Assembly: GCA_009840225.1 (NCBI GenBank)
Contig: VXOE01000394.1
Location: 1 to 38,197 of the forward strand
Length of the DNA stretch: 38,197 bases
Reading direction: 5' to 3'
Source: Caldilineaceae bacterium SB0662_bin_25
Lineage (GTDB): Bacteria > Chloroflexota > Anaerolineae > Caldilineales > Caldilineaceae
Part shown: piece after piece, positions 20,389 through 28,138 of the stretch
How the letters are laid out: the number at the start of each line of letters is the position of its first letter
Position numbering within the stretch: the stretch's first letter is position 1
The notes under the pieces: generated by a model
Database searches by the model: none
What the model was told of the DNA's origin: nothing
The model's input: only the letters and a program-made list of their open reading frames with translations
Translations under genes and position numbers: made by a program

Positions 20389-20660
20389 TTAAAGTCTCCC
20401 GCTTGCCATTCGGCACGCTCATCGCCTGATTCTTCGTAGTACACCTTCATCCGTTCAGCCTGTTGGGACAAGAGCTTGCGGCGTTCTTCAATAGAGCTGT
20501 CCCCAAACGCAGTACGAGAAGAACGCGAAAGATCGTCTTGGGAGAGGGACTCCGCGTCCCTTTCTGCGAGGTTCTGCAAGATTTGAAAAGCGAGCGACAG
20601 TTTTGTCTCAGGAAGACTGTTGACTAACTCCTGGACTTGGGCATGCGTAACGTTTCCCAT
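20385..20660 (-). CDS. Antitoxin partner of the PemK/MazF toxin
   Basis: A 91-residue acidic protein, directly upstream of and overlapping the toxin. Start ATG at 20660 was chosen because GGAGGAG lies about 5 bases upstream; the longer frame to 20828 has no such signal. The N-terminal part (THAQVQELVNSLPETKLSLAFQ) looks like the helical segment of DUF2281-type antitoxins, and the C-terminus (RRKLLSQQAERMKVYYEESGDE) is a charged amphipathic tail of the kind that wraps MazF-like toxins. No clear AbrB or ribbon-helix-helix motif was recognised, so its DNA-binding and autoregulation are only presumed. Confidence 0.8.
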   Translation of the reverse strand: MGNVTHAQVQELVNSLPETKLSLAFQILQNLAERDAESLSQDDLSRSSRTAFGDSSIEERRKLLSQQAERMKVYYEESGDERAEWQAGDFK

Positions 20661-21093
20661 ATGAACTCCTCCGCTCCGGCAAGTACTCGTCTTTAACTCT
20701 CTTGACCAGCATTGACTTCGAGCTTCAGGCCAACGCAAGCATTGTGTGATGCCATGACTATAGGCCTTGCCGGTCGAATTCGCAATAGCTCCCTGAACAG
20801 GATCAGGAAATAGATCAATCACGTGCATAAGCGGTGCTGCAGTAGATGCACTGCCCTTTCAGTAGGGGGGCACCACAGCTACGGCATTTCTATTGTGTCC
20901 ACGTTACTGGCTGCGAAGTATCCTCCGGCTTAACAGCGGTAGCGACACCTGAAGGGTTAACCGCTCCCAGCGTTTCTGCCAAGAGATGGCTGTTCCAAAG
21001 TTCAGTTTCGCTGTCTGTCAGTTTGCCGATTTAGGGCGTTCGGTTTGCGCTAACCGGACGACAGTGCCTGTGCTAAGAAAGAGTTGAATCACG
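20661..21093. other. Intergenic region upstream of the toxin-antitoxin pair; no gene supported
   Basis: 433 bases between the dppB-like stop and the antitoxin start. Apart from the GGAGGAG ribosome-binding site at its low-coordinate end I see no supported gene. A short minus-strand frame near 20900-21030 reads well for about 40 codons (LTDSETELWNSHLLAETLG) but has no ATG, GTG or TTG start and no recognisable homologue; it could be a relic. No insertion-sequence ends or long direct repeats flanking the cassette were found by eye. Confidence 0.5.
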
Positions 21094-22056
21094 CTAATTG
21101 ATTCGAATACGCGGGTCGATGATGGCGTAGGTGAGGTCGGTGAGCAGGTTGACGACGACGACGAGCACGGCCAGCACGACGACCAGGGACTGAACGACCT
21201 GGTAGTCGAGGCGAAAGATCGAATCAGTGAAAAGGCGTCCGATGCCAGGGATAGCGAAGACGGTTTCGACGACGATGGTGCCACTGAGAATAAAGGCGAT
21301 GCGGAAACCGATGACGGTTACAACCGGGAGCAGCGCGTTGCGGACTGCGTGGCGGACGAGCACGATCATGTTCGGCAGCCCTTTGGCGTAGGCTGTGCGC
21401 ACGTAGTCCTGGGTAAGGACTTCCAGGGTCGAGGCGCGCATAACGCGCGTCAGGACGGCCATTTGTTCGGTGGTCAGCACCAGGACAGGAAGGATGTAGC
21501 CTTGCCACGACTTCAGCCCGAAGGGTGGAATGCGGCCGATCAGGGGCAGGTCGCCGAACCAGCGCGGTACGTATAGGGCGAAGAGTACGATGAGCATGAG
21601 GGCGAGCCAGAAGTTGGGCAGGGCAACGCCCAGAGTCGAACCGACGGCTGTACTGTAATCGAAGGAGGAGTTGCGGCGGACGCCGGCGATGATGCCGGCC
21701 GGAATGGCAACCAGCAGCGCAAGCGCCAGAGAGGTGACATTCAGGATCGCGGTTACCGGAATAGCCTCGAAGATCATCTGCCGCACGGGTATTCCCTTGC
21801 GGATCAGAGAGTCGCCGAAATCTCCGCGCAAGAGGTTCCACGCCCAGAGAAAGAACTGTTCATGATGGGGGCGATCCAACCCCCAGCGGGCGCGGATTGC
21901 CTCCATTTGTTCCTGGCTAATGCGAATTTCGCCCTCACCCAGCAGCAGGTAGGTGGGGTCGCCCGGCATCAAGCGTATAACGACAAAGGTGCCGACGCTG
22001 ATCAGAACAATCACGACGGCGCCTTGCAGGATGCGGCGGGCGATGTAGGTAAGCAT
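21094..22056 (-). CDS. Oligopeptide/dipeptide-type ABC permease (DppB/OppB-like)
   Basis: A 320-residue inner-membrane permease with the classic opening MLTYIARRILQGAVVIVLIS and MPGDP, the large first periplasmic region (RARWGLDRPHHEQFFLW) and the ATPase-contact loop YVRTAYAKGLPNMIVLVRHAVRNALLPVVT. Full length. It follows the solute-binding protein by about 80 bp, a gap that contains a strong hairpin, and would normally be followed at once by a DppC-like gene; here the toxin-antitoxin segment intervenes. Imports peptides or other large solutes in this family; actual substrate unknown. Confidence 0.9.
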   Translation of the reverse strand: MLTYIARRILQGAVVIVLISVGTFVVIRLMPGDPTYLLLGEGEIRISQEQMEAIRARWGLDRPHHEQFFLWAWNLLRGDFGDSLIRKGIPVRQMIFEAIPVTAILNVTSLALALLVAIPAGIIAGVRRNSSFDYSTAVGSTLGVALPNFWLALMLIVLFALYVPRWFGDLPLIGRIPPFGLKSWQGYILPVLVLTTEQMAVLTRVMRASTLEVLTQDYVRTAYAKGLPNMIVLVRHAVRNALLPVVTVIGFRIAFILSGTIVVETVFAIPGIGRLFTDSIFRLDYQVVQSLVVVLAVLVVVVNLLTDLTYAIIDPRIRIN

Positions 22057-22093
22057 AAAGGGCGAATTTCAGTGGTTAGTGGTCAATAATCAG

Positions 22094-22129
22094 TGGCCGG
22101 TGACTCGCTAGACGTCGAGTCACCGGCCA
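22094..22129. terminator. Perfect 14-bp hairpin between binding-protein and permease genes
   Basis: The arms TGGCCGGTGACTCG (22094-22107) and CGAGTCACCGGCCA (22116-22129) are exact inverted complements around an 8-base loop. It lies 8 bases beyond the stop of the solute-binding protein gene and 38 bases before the dppB-like start. There is no U-rich tail on the minus strand, so it is more likely an mRNA 3'-end stabiliser or partial attenuator that raises binding-protein levels over permease levels than a full terminator. Confidence 0.6.
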
Positions 22130-22136
22130 AGGGTTT

Positions 22137-23789
22137 CTATTCCTCGATCCACCATTTGTAGGCTTGCTGGTACATCGAGCTGTTCTTGGGGCCTTCGGGC
22201 AGGCCCTTGATGCGGGCGTTAAAGACGTTCATCCACTCGTCGAACTGCAGGTTGAGAACAGGCTGCTCTTCGACGAAGATCTCCTGGATCTCGTGATAGT
22301 AGGGCTCGCGCTCTTCGTAGGCGACGACCTGAAGTCCCTCTTCGATGAGCTGGTCGACGCGGGCGTTGTTGAACTGGGCAAAGTTGTTGCCGCCGGTGGA
22401 GTGCAGTGTGCTGAACGGGTCGGGCTCGACGGCGCTGCCGTAGGTCCAGTTGTAGAGGGATGCGTCCATAGTGCCTTCGCGCATGCCTTGCAGGATGGTC
22501 GCTACCGGCGCCTCTTCCAGCTGCACGTCGACACCGACATCGGCGAACATGAGCTGGGCGAGTTCGGCGATGGGGCGGCGGGCCTGGTCGCCGGTAATGG
22601 TGGTAATGGTGAAAGAAAGACTCTGGTCACCCTTGGCGCGGATGCCATCGCCGCCGGCAGCCCAGCCAGCGCCGTCGAGGAGAGCCATGGCCTCCTGCGG
22701 GTCGAAGTCGTACTGCTTGAGGCCGGTGTGGTGATAGGGGCTGGCGGGCGTGAGGTTGGAGTGGGAGACCTGTGCGGCCCCGTTCCAGAGCTCGTCGATG
22801 ATGCGCTGGCGGTCGAGGGCGTACATCAGGGCTTGGCGCACCTCTTTTTCGGCCAGCTGCGGGATGCTGTTATTGAGCGGGAAGTGCTTGATCGAGTTGG
22901 CGAGGGTGCGGAAGTTGACGTAGCCCGGATCGGCCTCGAGGAATATGCTGTCTTCGACGAGGAGCGGCCAGACGGCGGAGTCGGCCTCGCCGGTCTGGAG
23001 GGCGATCATGCGCACGGAGGGTTCGGGCACGATGTCTTCGCGCAGCACGTCGATATTGGGCCGGCCGCGGAAGTGATCGTCGAAGGCTTCGAGTTCGGTG
23101 AACTCTGCGGGGCGCCATTCGCGCAGCTTGTACGGGCCGGTTCCGATCGGCGAAGTGCTGTAGGTCTCCTCGCCCACTTCGGCGTGATAGGCCGAATGGA
23201 CGATGGGGACGGTGGCCCAAGAGGTGAGCGAAGCGGCGTTGACGGCGTCCATATTGACCTGGACGGTGTATTTGTCTGGCGCTTCGACAGAGCCGATGCC
23301 GGTGAAGCGGCCGACGATGGGGGCGCCGTTGTCAGGGTTGCGGTAGTAATTGTAAGTGTAGGCGACATCTTCTGCGGTCAGTTCAGAGCCGTCGTGGAAG
23401 AGTACGCCTTCGTGCAGATGGAAGGTGTAGGTGAGGCCATCTGCTGCGACGTCGATGGATTTGGCCAGTACCAGTTCCTGTTCGTTGAACTCGTCAACTG
23501 TTACGAGCGGATTCTGGATGTTGATGATCATCACCCAGTGGACTGTGGGGCCCATGAAGGCTGGGCTGAGGCCGGCGACTTCCTGGTGGCCCACCCAGGT
23601 CATTGTGCCGCCCTGCTTGGGGCCGCTCATTTCGGCGGCAGGGGCTTCTTCAGCCGCTGCTGCGGGGGCGGCTTCGCCGGTGTCGGCGGCGGGGGCCGCG
23701 GGTGCGCAGGCTACCAGGAGGGCAGCAGAGCCGCTGAGGGCGGAATAACGCAGAAAATCGCGCCTGGTCATGGAATTCTTCTGTTTCAT
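22137..23789 (-). CDS. Peptide/solute-binding lipoprotein (SBP_bac_5 family)
   Basis: A 550-residue extracellular binding protein of the peptide/nickel ABC importer family. A Tat-type motif (MTRRDFLRYSALSG) precedes a hydrophobic stretch and the lipobox LVAC (Cys28), then an Ala/Pro/Glu-rich linker typical of Chloroflexota lipoproteins. Family blocks follow: LTYTFHLHEGVLFHDGSELTAEDVAYTYN, and VRQALMYALDRQRIIDELWNG. Full length for the family. Start ATG at 23789 has AAGGAG at 23800-23805; Met7 (MTRRDF) is an alternative. First gene of the oligopeptide-type importer; the ATPases must be encoded elsewhere. Confidence 0.92.
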   Translation of the reverse strand: MKQKNSMTRRDFLRYSALSGSAALLVACAPAAPAADTGEAAPAAAAEEAPAAEMSGPKQGGTMTWVGHQEVAGLSPAFMGPTVHWVMIINIQNPLVTVDEFNEQELVLAKSIDVAADGLTYTFHLHEGVLFHDGSELTAEDVAYTYNYYRNPDNGAPIVGRFTGIGSVEAPDKYTVQVNMDAVNAASLTSWATVPIVHSAYHAEVGEETYSTSPIGTGPYKLREWRPAEFTELEAFDDHFRGRPNIDVLREDIVPEPSVRMIALQTGEADSAVWPLLVEDSIFLEADPGYVNFRTLANSIKHFPLNNSIPQLAEKEVRQALMYALDRQRIIDELWNGAAQVSHSNLTPASPYHHTGLKQYDFDPQEAMALLDGAGWAAGGDGIRAKGDQSLSFTITTITGDQARRPIAELAQLMFADVGVDVQLEEAPVATILQGMREGTMDASLYNWTYGSAVEPDPFSTLHSTGGNNFAQFNNARVDQLIEEGLQVVAYEEREPYYHEIQEIFVEEQPVLNLQFDEWMNVFNARIKGLPEGPKNSSMYQQAYKWWIEE

Positions 23790-24295
23790 CTGTTACTGTC
23801 TCCTTGACTTGATGCAAGTATGGTGTGATAGCGGTCGACCAGTGGCCGACCGAGTTGAATGGGATAGCGATTGACGACCCCACGATAAGTGCAACTTCGG
23901 CTGGCAGGGTCAAGTGAAAGGACGGGCGAAAGACTCTACGGGAAGTGCGGTTTGGCCGCCCAGGCTCCCCCAAATTCGTTAAAGGGGATGAGGGAGGAGA
24001 CTGTTCGGCGCGAAGAACAAATTATGTGCGATTTTGCGCTTTTTTTGTAAGCCCTCGCCTCGTCAGTCTGTGAGAGTATAAACAGAGAAAGGGGTGCTGT
24101 CAAAAAATGGGGCAATTCTGACGGTAGGCGTCATATCTCGTGTGGCGACCCGCCTCGCGAATGGCTGAGATGGGTCTGATGACAGATGACGGCACACCGG
24201 TGGAGAGGTAATTCTCGGGCAGGTGAGGGGGGCAGGGGTTGTGATAGAATGTTAAGGCGTGAAGGGTAGGAAACTGACCAGGATAAGGTACTGCA
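23790..24295. other. Divergent intergenic region between importer and AAA ATPase
   Basis: 506 bases between two divergently transcribed genes; no open frame with recognisable protein similarity. It must contain the promoter of the importer operon (minus strand) and of the ATPase (plus strand). An AT-rich patch with a T7 run occurs at about 24040-24047. GC content falls here from the importer side towards the ATPase. No repeats or insertion-sequence ends recognised. Confidence 0.5.
24242..24250 (+). promoter_or_regulatory. Possible extended -10 promoter of the AAA ATPase
   Basis: The sequence TGATAGAAT contains an extended -10 TG and a -10 hexamer TAGAAT (24245-24250) matching five of six consensus bases, 46 bp before the ATG at 24296. 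No good -35 box is found 16-18 bases upstream, which extended -10 promoters can tolerate. Tentative. Confidence 0.3.
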
Positions 24296-25519
24296 ATGCA
24301 GGAAGATACAAGGTTTCTCCGGACGCTGCAGTTGCGAAATTTGTTGTCGTTCGGGCCGGAATCTGAGCCGATTGAATTTGGGCCGTTGAATGTGCTGATT
24401 GGGCCGAACGGATCGGGAAAGTCGAATGTCATCGGAGCAATTGACCTTCTGCGGTCATCGGCTACCGACCTGGTTGCGCCAATTCGTGAGGGAGGGGGTA
24501 CGGAGGAATGGCTGTGGAAGGGAGTCGAGCAAACGCCTGTGGCAAGGCTCGACGCAACAATTCGCCTGCCTGACCACAAGTGTCCCTTACGCCACGAGTT
24601 CTCCTTCGTGTCGGTTCGACAGCGTTTTGCACTGGTCGATGAGCAGCTCAATTGCGACGTTGAAGAGTTGAATGAGGACAAGAAGACGGCCTTCTCTTAT
24701 TCCCTTTACAAAGGAGATCTCGTCTTCGATATTCCTGAAGATAATGACGACGACAGAAGCACAGGAAGTAAGAAAGGCACCCGACTCTTTCGAGATGAAT
24801 ACCTAACGCCGAATCAGTCCATACTTTCACAATTGCGAGACCCGACCCAATACCGGGAGATCACCTATTTGAGTGACAGTTACAAGATGTTCAAGCTGTT
24901 TCGGTCCTGGAACTTGGGCCGAAATTCCAATCTGCGCCGCCCGCAGCCGGTTGACCTGCCCAACGACTTCCTAGCTGAAGATGCAAGCAACCTTGGTCTC
25001 GTTCTCAATTTCCTCGAACGGACGGGGGACATAAAGGACACGTTAAACGCGCATCTCGCAAGGTTCTATGATCAATACATAGGCTACTCCGTCTCGGTGG
25101 AGGGTGGTACTGTCCAAGTTTTCCTGCGAGAAAAGAACCTGCGTGGTTGGATCCCGGCCTCGCGATTATCTGACGGAACACTGCACTTTCTGTGTCTTGC
25201 CACCATACTTTGCCACCCTTCCCCTCCACCCCTTGTATGCATTGAGGAGCCTGAGATTGGGCTGCATCCAGACATATTGCCGATTGTAGCAGAGATGCTG
25301 CTCAAGGCGTCCGAGCGAACGCAGATCATCGTTACTACGCACTCCGATATTCTTGTCGATGCTCTTTCGCACGTACCTGAAACCGTAGTGGTGTGCGAGA
25401 AGGAAAGCAATTCGACAACTGTACGCAGGCTGGATAAGGATGAGCTGTGCAAGTGGCTTGAAAAGTATACATTGGGCGATCTATGGCGTAGCGGCCAGCT
25501 TGGCGGAAACAGATGGTAA
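24296..25519 (+). CDS. AAA ATPase, SMC/RecF-like (AAA_21 type, defence-associated)
   Basis: A 407-residue ABC/SMC-superfamily ATPase. Walker A GPNGSGKS is at 36-43, after the FLRTLQLRNLLSFG start typical of RecF/OLD-like proteins. An LSDGT signature lies at 291-295, Walker B VCIEEPE at 314-320 followed by IGLHPD, and a switch His at 349 in VTTHSDIL. A charged insertion (about 120-170) is probably an arm. Such single-domain ATPases are often paired with an effector nuclease (DUF4276, DUF4435/TOPRIM) in defence modules, for example AriA-AriB in PARIS. Here the next gene, overlapping by 7 bp, is a DUF4276 protein that is broken. Sampled GC is about 42%, far below neighbours, which suggests horizontal acquisition. 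The ATPase frame itself is intact. Confidence 0.85.
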   Translation: MQEDTRFLRTLQLRNLLSFGPESEPIEFGPLNVLIGPNGSGKSNVIGAIDLLRSSATDLVAPIREGGGTEEWLWKGVEQTPVARLDATIRLPDHKCPLRHEFSFVSVRQRFALVDEQLNCDVEELNEDKKTAFSYSLYKGDLVFDIPEDNDDDRSTGSKKGTRLFRDEYLTPNQSILSQLRDPTQYREITYLSDSYKMFKLFRSWNLGRNSNLRRPQPVDLPNDFLAEDASNLGLVLNFLERTGDIKDTLNAHLARFYDQYIGYSVSVEGGTVQVFLREKNLRGWIPASRLSDGTLHFLCLATILCHPSPPPLVCIEEPEIGLHPDILPIVAEMLLKASERTQIIVTTHSDILVDALSHVPETVVVCEKESNSTTVRRLDKDELCKWLEKYTLGDLWRSGQLGGNRW

Positions 25520-26121
25520 GGGTAACCGTCTATGTGGAGGGAGGCGGTCGCGGCAGGATGGCAACAGATTGTCGTAGAGGGTTTTCTGAGTTCTTTCGAA
25601 AGGCCGGACTGGAAGGTCATATGCCCAGCATCGTCTCCTGCGGAAGCAGAGGCAATGCTTTCGCCCGCTTTTGCATTGCAATGAGTGATGCGGAGCCTGA
25701 CGAAATCCCTCTCTTGCTGGTCGATAGCGAAGGTCCTGTCCGGCCGAGGCGATCAGTATGACAGCATTTGGGATCATCTCCCGACCGATGGGAGCGTCCC
25801 CAAAGATGCGAGGACGAGCAGGCGCATCTGATGGTGCAATGTATGGAGTCTTAGTTTCTGGCGGACGCTTCGACGCTTGAATCTTACTTTGGGGCCGGAT
25901 CCAGGTTGTCTCCTGTACGAAATGATATTGAAGGTATCTTCAAGGAAGATGTCTTGAGCCGGCTGGGTTCGGTCAGCCGCGGCAGTAGAAAGGGTGTTTA
26001 TCACAAGAGCCGCCATTCTTTCGACATTCTGGCCAGGATCGACCCGGAGAAAGTGAGCCGGCGTTCGCACTTCGCTAAACGATTGATTGATACCTTGAAG
26101 AGTTACCTCATCCCCACATAG
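25513..26121 (+). pseudogene. DUF4276 protein, disrupted (partner of the AAA ATPase)
   Basis: The N-terminal part (25513-25761; VRVTVYVEGGG, then IPLLLVDSEGPV) is the start of a DUF4276 protein, a family of about 200 residues with a TOPRIM-like fold. The sequence then moves to frame 2 (YDSIWDHLP from 25757) and back to frame 1 near 25807 (CEDEQAHLMVQCMES). There a TAG at 25852-25854 stands where the family has Trp in the M-E-(A/S)-W-F-L-A-D motif. The C-terminal part (KGVYHKSRHSFDILARIDPEKV) is intact to 26121. So two compensating frameshifts plus one nonsense codon disrupt it, unless these are sequencing errors. It overlaps the ATPase gene by 7 bp. Confidence 0.8.
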
Positions 26122-26169
26122 ATCGTCAGGTTGTATCAAATCCATCAGTAACACTCGAAGGAAGAAGCC

Positions 26170-27498
26170 ATGAACAGCGCGCAAACCGTAACCGTCCCCT
26201 CCCGCTCGTGGTTTGGGGACGCAGATCGCACGCTTATTTTTCCGGCCGGCTGGGAACTTCATGTCTGCGGGAGCGTGGATGCTCCAGCGCTCAGTTCGGC
26301 GCAGATTGCGGCGGCGTTTGATATTCCGATTGGGACGCCCCGCATTCGCGAGGTGGCCGAGGGAAGGGCGAGCGCCGCGATTATTGTCGATGATTTGAGC
26401 CGGCCGACGCCGGCGGCGGAGATGCTGCCGTATGTGCTGGAGGAGCTGGCTGAGGCCGGTGTTCCTAAAGGCGAGACGGTGATTGTGGTTGGCGGCGGCA
26501 CGCACCGGCCGCTGACGGACGAGGAGATGGTGAAGAAGGTGGGCGCGGAGGCGGCGGCGAATTATGCGACGACTTCGCACGATTTCATGGCGGGGGACCT
26601 GGTCGCTTACGGCAGTCTGGAGGACGGGACGCCGATTTATATCAACCGCATTGTGGCTGAGGCCGAGTTCAAGATCTGTGTGGGGGGTATCTTTCCGCAC
26701 GGCTCGGCCGGTTTTGGGGGCGGCGCCAAGCTGATCGTGCCGGGGGTGGCGGGCTTTGCCACCATCTTTCATTTCCATGGTTTTTCGCCCACGCGGGGAC
26801 AGGGCAATATCGAGCGCCGGAAGCCGTCGGAGGAGGATATGGGCAAGGTGACGCTCATCGACGGCGGAGTGCGCGATCTGCGGGACGTGGCTGAGGAGGT
26901 GGCGGGCAAGATTGGATTGGATATGGTGGTAAACAGCGTCATCACCAGCCGCAGGCAGATTGCCGGTCTTTTTGTCGGCGACTTCGTGAAGGCGCATCGT
27001 GCCGGGGCACGTTTTGCGCAGAGGACATACGGTACGACGATTCCGAACCGGCTGCGGCAGGAGGCGGACGTTGTGGTCTGCAACGGGTATCCACTGGACG
27101 CCGATCCGGTGCAGGGGTCAAAGGCGCTGTGGCCGCTGCCCTATTTTGAGCGGGAGCCGTATAAGGTCGTTCTAAACGCGGCTTGTGACGGCATCTCCTA
27201 TCATGGATTGCATCAGCAGCTGCCGTGGGAGCAGTACCTGAAGCGCAGAGCTGCGGCCGATGCTACGCCGGATCCGAAGGCGGTGGTCAATGGGCGGGAA
27301 AGCCTGCACATCGTCTCCGAACATTTTCAGGCGGCTGAGTTTGCTATCAAGCACGGGAGCGACCTTCTGTACCGGGACTGGCAGACGCTGATCGACCAGC
27401 TGGCGGCCAGGCTGCCGGCGGACGCCACGGTTGCCATCTTCCCCAACGCCTCGACCCAGGTTCTGGCGAGAGAAGAGCCCGTTGCCGTGGGGGCATAG
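26170..27498 (+). CDS. LarA-like nickel-pincer racemase/epimerase (DUF2088)
   Basis: A 442-residue homologue of lactate racemase LarA, a cytosolic enzyme using a covalently bound nickel-pincer nucleotide to racemise or epimerise 2-hydroxyacids. Compared with Lactiplantibacillus LarA, equivalents are visible for the DDxxRP block (D74-D75-R78), the catalytic His of GTHR (H112), the His of the PHG motif (H177), the cofactor-attaching Lys (K187 in GGGAKLIVPG) and a nickel-ligand His near 201-203 (HFHG). The substrate may be another hydroxyacid, as this superfamily is diverse. Start ATG has AAGGAAG about 5 bases upstream. The cofactor synthesis genes larB, larC and larE are not in the window. The HD gene follows 48 bp downstream on the same strand. 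Confidence 0.88.
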   Translation: MNSAQTVTVPSRSWFGDADRTLIFPAGWELHVCGSVDAPALSSAQIAAAFDIPIGTPRIREVAEGRASAAIIVDDLSRPTPAAEMLPYVLEELAEAGVPKGETVIVVGGGTHRPLTDEEMVKKVGAEAAANYATTSHDFMAGDLVAYGSLEDGTPIYINRIVAEAEFKICVGGIFPHGSAGFGGGAKLIVPGVAGFATIFHFHGFSPTRGQGNIERRKPSEEDMGKVTLIDGGVRDLRDVAEEVAGKIGLDMVVNSVITSRRQIAGLFVGDFVKAHRAGARFAQRTYGTTIPNRLRQEADVVVCNGYPLDADPVQGSKALWPLPYFEREPYKVVLNAACDGISYHGLHQQLPWEQYLKRRAAADATPDPKAVVNGRESLHIVSEHFQAAEFAIKHGSDLLYRDWQTLIDQLAARLPADATVAIFPNASTQVLAREEPVAVGA

Positions 27499-27546
27499 TA
27501 TTACCTGGCGGCCCAACGTTTCGCGCAAATGAGAGGAGAGGGACGC

Positions 27547-28137
27547 ATGGCATCGATGGATGAACTGCGCCGGGGTGTGAGTGAAAGCCTGCCGGAGGTC
27601 AATGAGATCAAGGATGAAGAGCTGCGGGGGCTGGTGATCGAGGCGTGGGCGTTTGCGCTGTCAGAGTCGGAGTTTACGCGCATCGACCAGATCCGGGGGT
27701 CGGGTGTGCCGGACTCGCCGGCGCTGAAGGACGGCACGCAGGCGGAGCATTTGCGCGGGGTGGCGCGTATGGCCCAGGGGCTTGCCGACGGTCTGGAGGC
27801 GGTCCACGGGGATATCGGGATCGACAGGGACCTGCTGTGGGCGTGTGCGCTGTGCCATGACGTGGGCAAGCCGTTTGAGTTCAGCCCGCGGAACCAGGCG
27901 CGCTGGCAGAACGACGTGGGCGCGGCGGGGTTTCCGTCGATCCGGCATTCGGTCTACGGGGTGCACGTGGCGTTGACGGTAGGGCTGCCGGAGGCGGTGG
28001 CGCATACGGCGGGCGCGCATTCGGCCGAGGGGGAGTTGATCAAGCGCAGCCTGGAAAACACGCTTGTGAACAGCGCGGACCACGCCTATTGGGCGGCGAT
28101 GGAGAGGGCCGGGCAGTTGGAGATGGACGAGGAGTAG
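27547..28137 (+). CDS. HD-domain phosphohydrolase-like protein
   Basis: A 196-residue HD-superfamily protein. Residues expected for a metal-dependent phosphohydrolase are visible: H68 (QAEHLRGV), the H104-D105 pair in ALCHDVGKPF, H134 and H140 in SIRHSVYGVHVAL, a further His near 153-158, and D178 in NSADHAYW. Families with this order hydrolyse nucleotides or phosphoesters; the substrate is unknown. Start ATG at 27547 was chosen because GAGGAG lies just upstream; the frame could start at ATG 27529 but that would include the ribosome-binding site. Probably co-transcribed with the LarA-like gene. Its stop and the stop of the convergent dioxygenase gene are separated by a single base. Confidence 0.85.
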   Translation: MASMDELRRGVSESLPEVNEIKDEELRGLVIEAWAFALSESEFTRIDQIRGSGVPDSPALKDGTQAEHLRGVARMAQGLADGLEAVHGDIGIDRDLLWACALCHDVGKPFEFSPRNQARWQNDVGAAGFPSIRHSVYGVHVALTVGLPEAVAHTAGAHSAEGELIKRSLENTLVNSADHAYWAAMERAGQLEMDEE

Positions 28138-28138
28138 G

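Noticed and set aside
19922-21083. Shared AAGAAAGAG (19922-19930 and 21075-21083) as direct repeats flanking the toxin-antitoxin segment
   Set aside because: Nine purine-rich bases in positions that are not at obvious junctions; such a match is expected by chance over 1 kb.
22164-23807. 547-codon open frame on the plus strand opposite the peptide-binding protein
   Set aside because: It is the complementary frame of a clear SBP_bac_5 gene in GC-rich DNA; its composition (Val/Gly/Asp-rich) is typical of such shadows and it has no motifs.
24045-24082. TTGTAA ... TATAAA as promoter of the AAA ATPase
   Set aside because: Spacer of about 26 bases is far outside the 16-18 range, and it lies over 200 bp from the start codon.
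25774-26997. 407-codon minus-strand frame opposite the LarA-like gene
   Set aside because: Arg/His-rich shadow of a gene with clear LarA motifs; no independent support.
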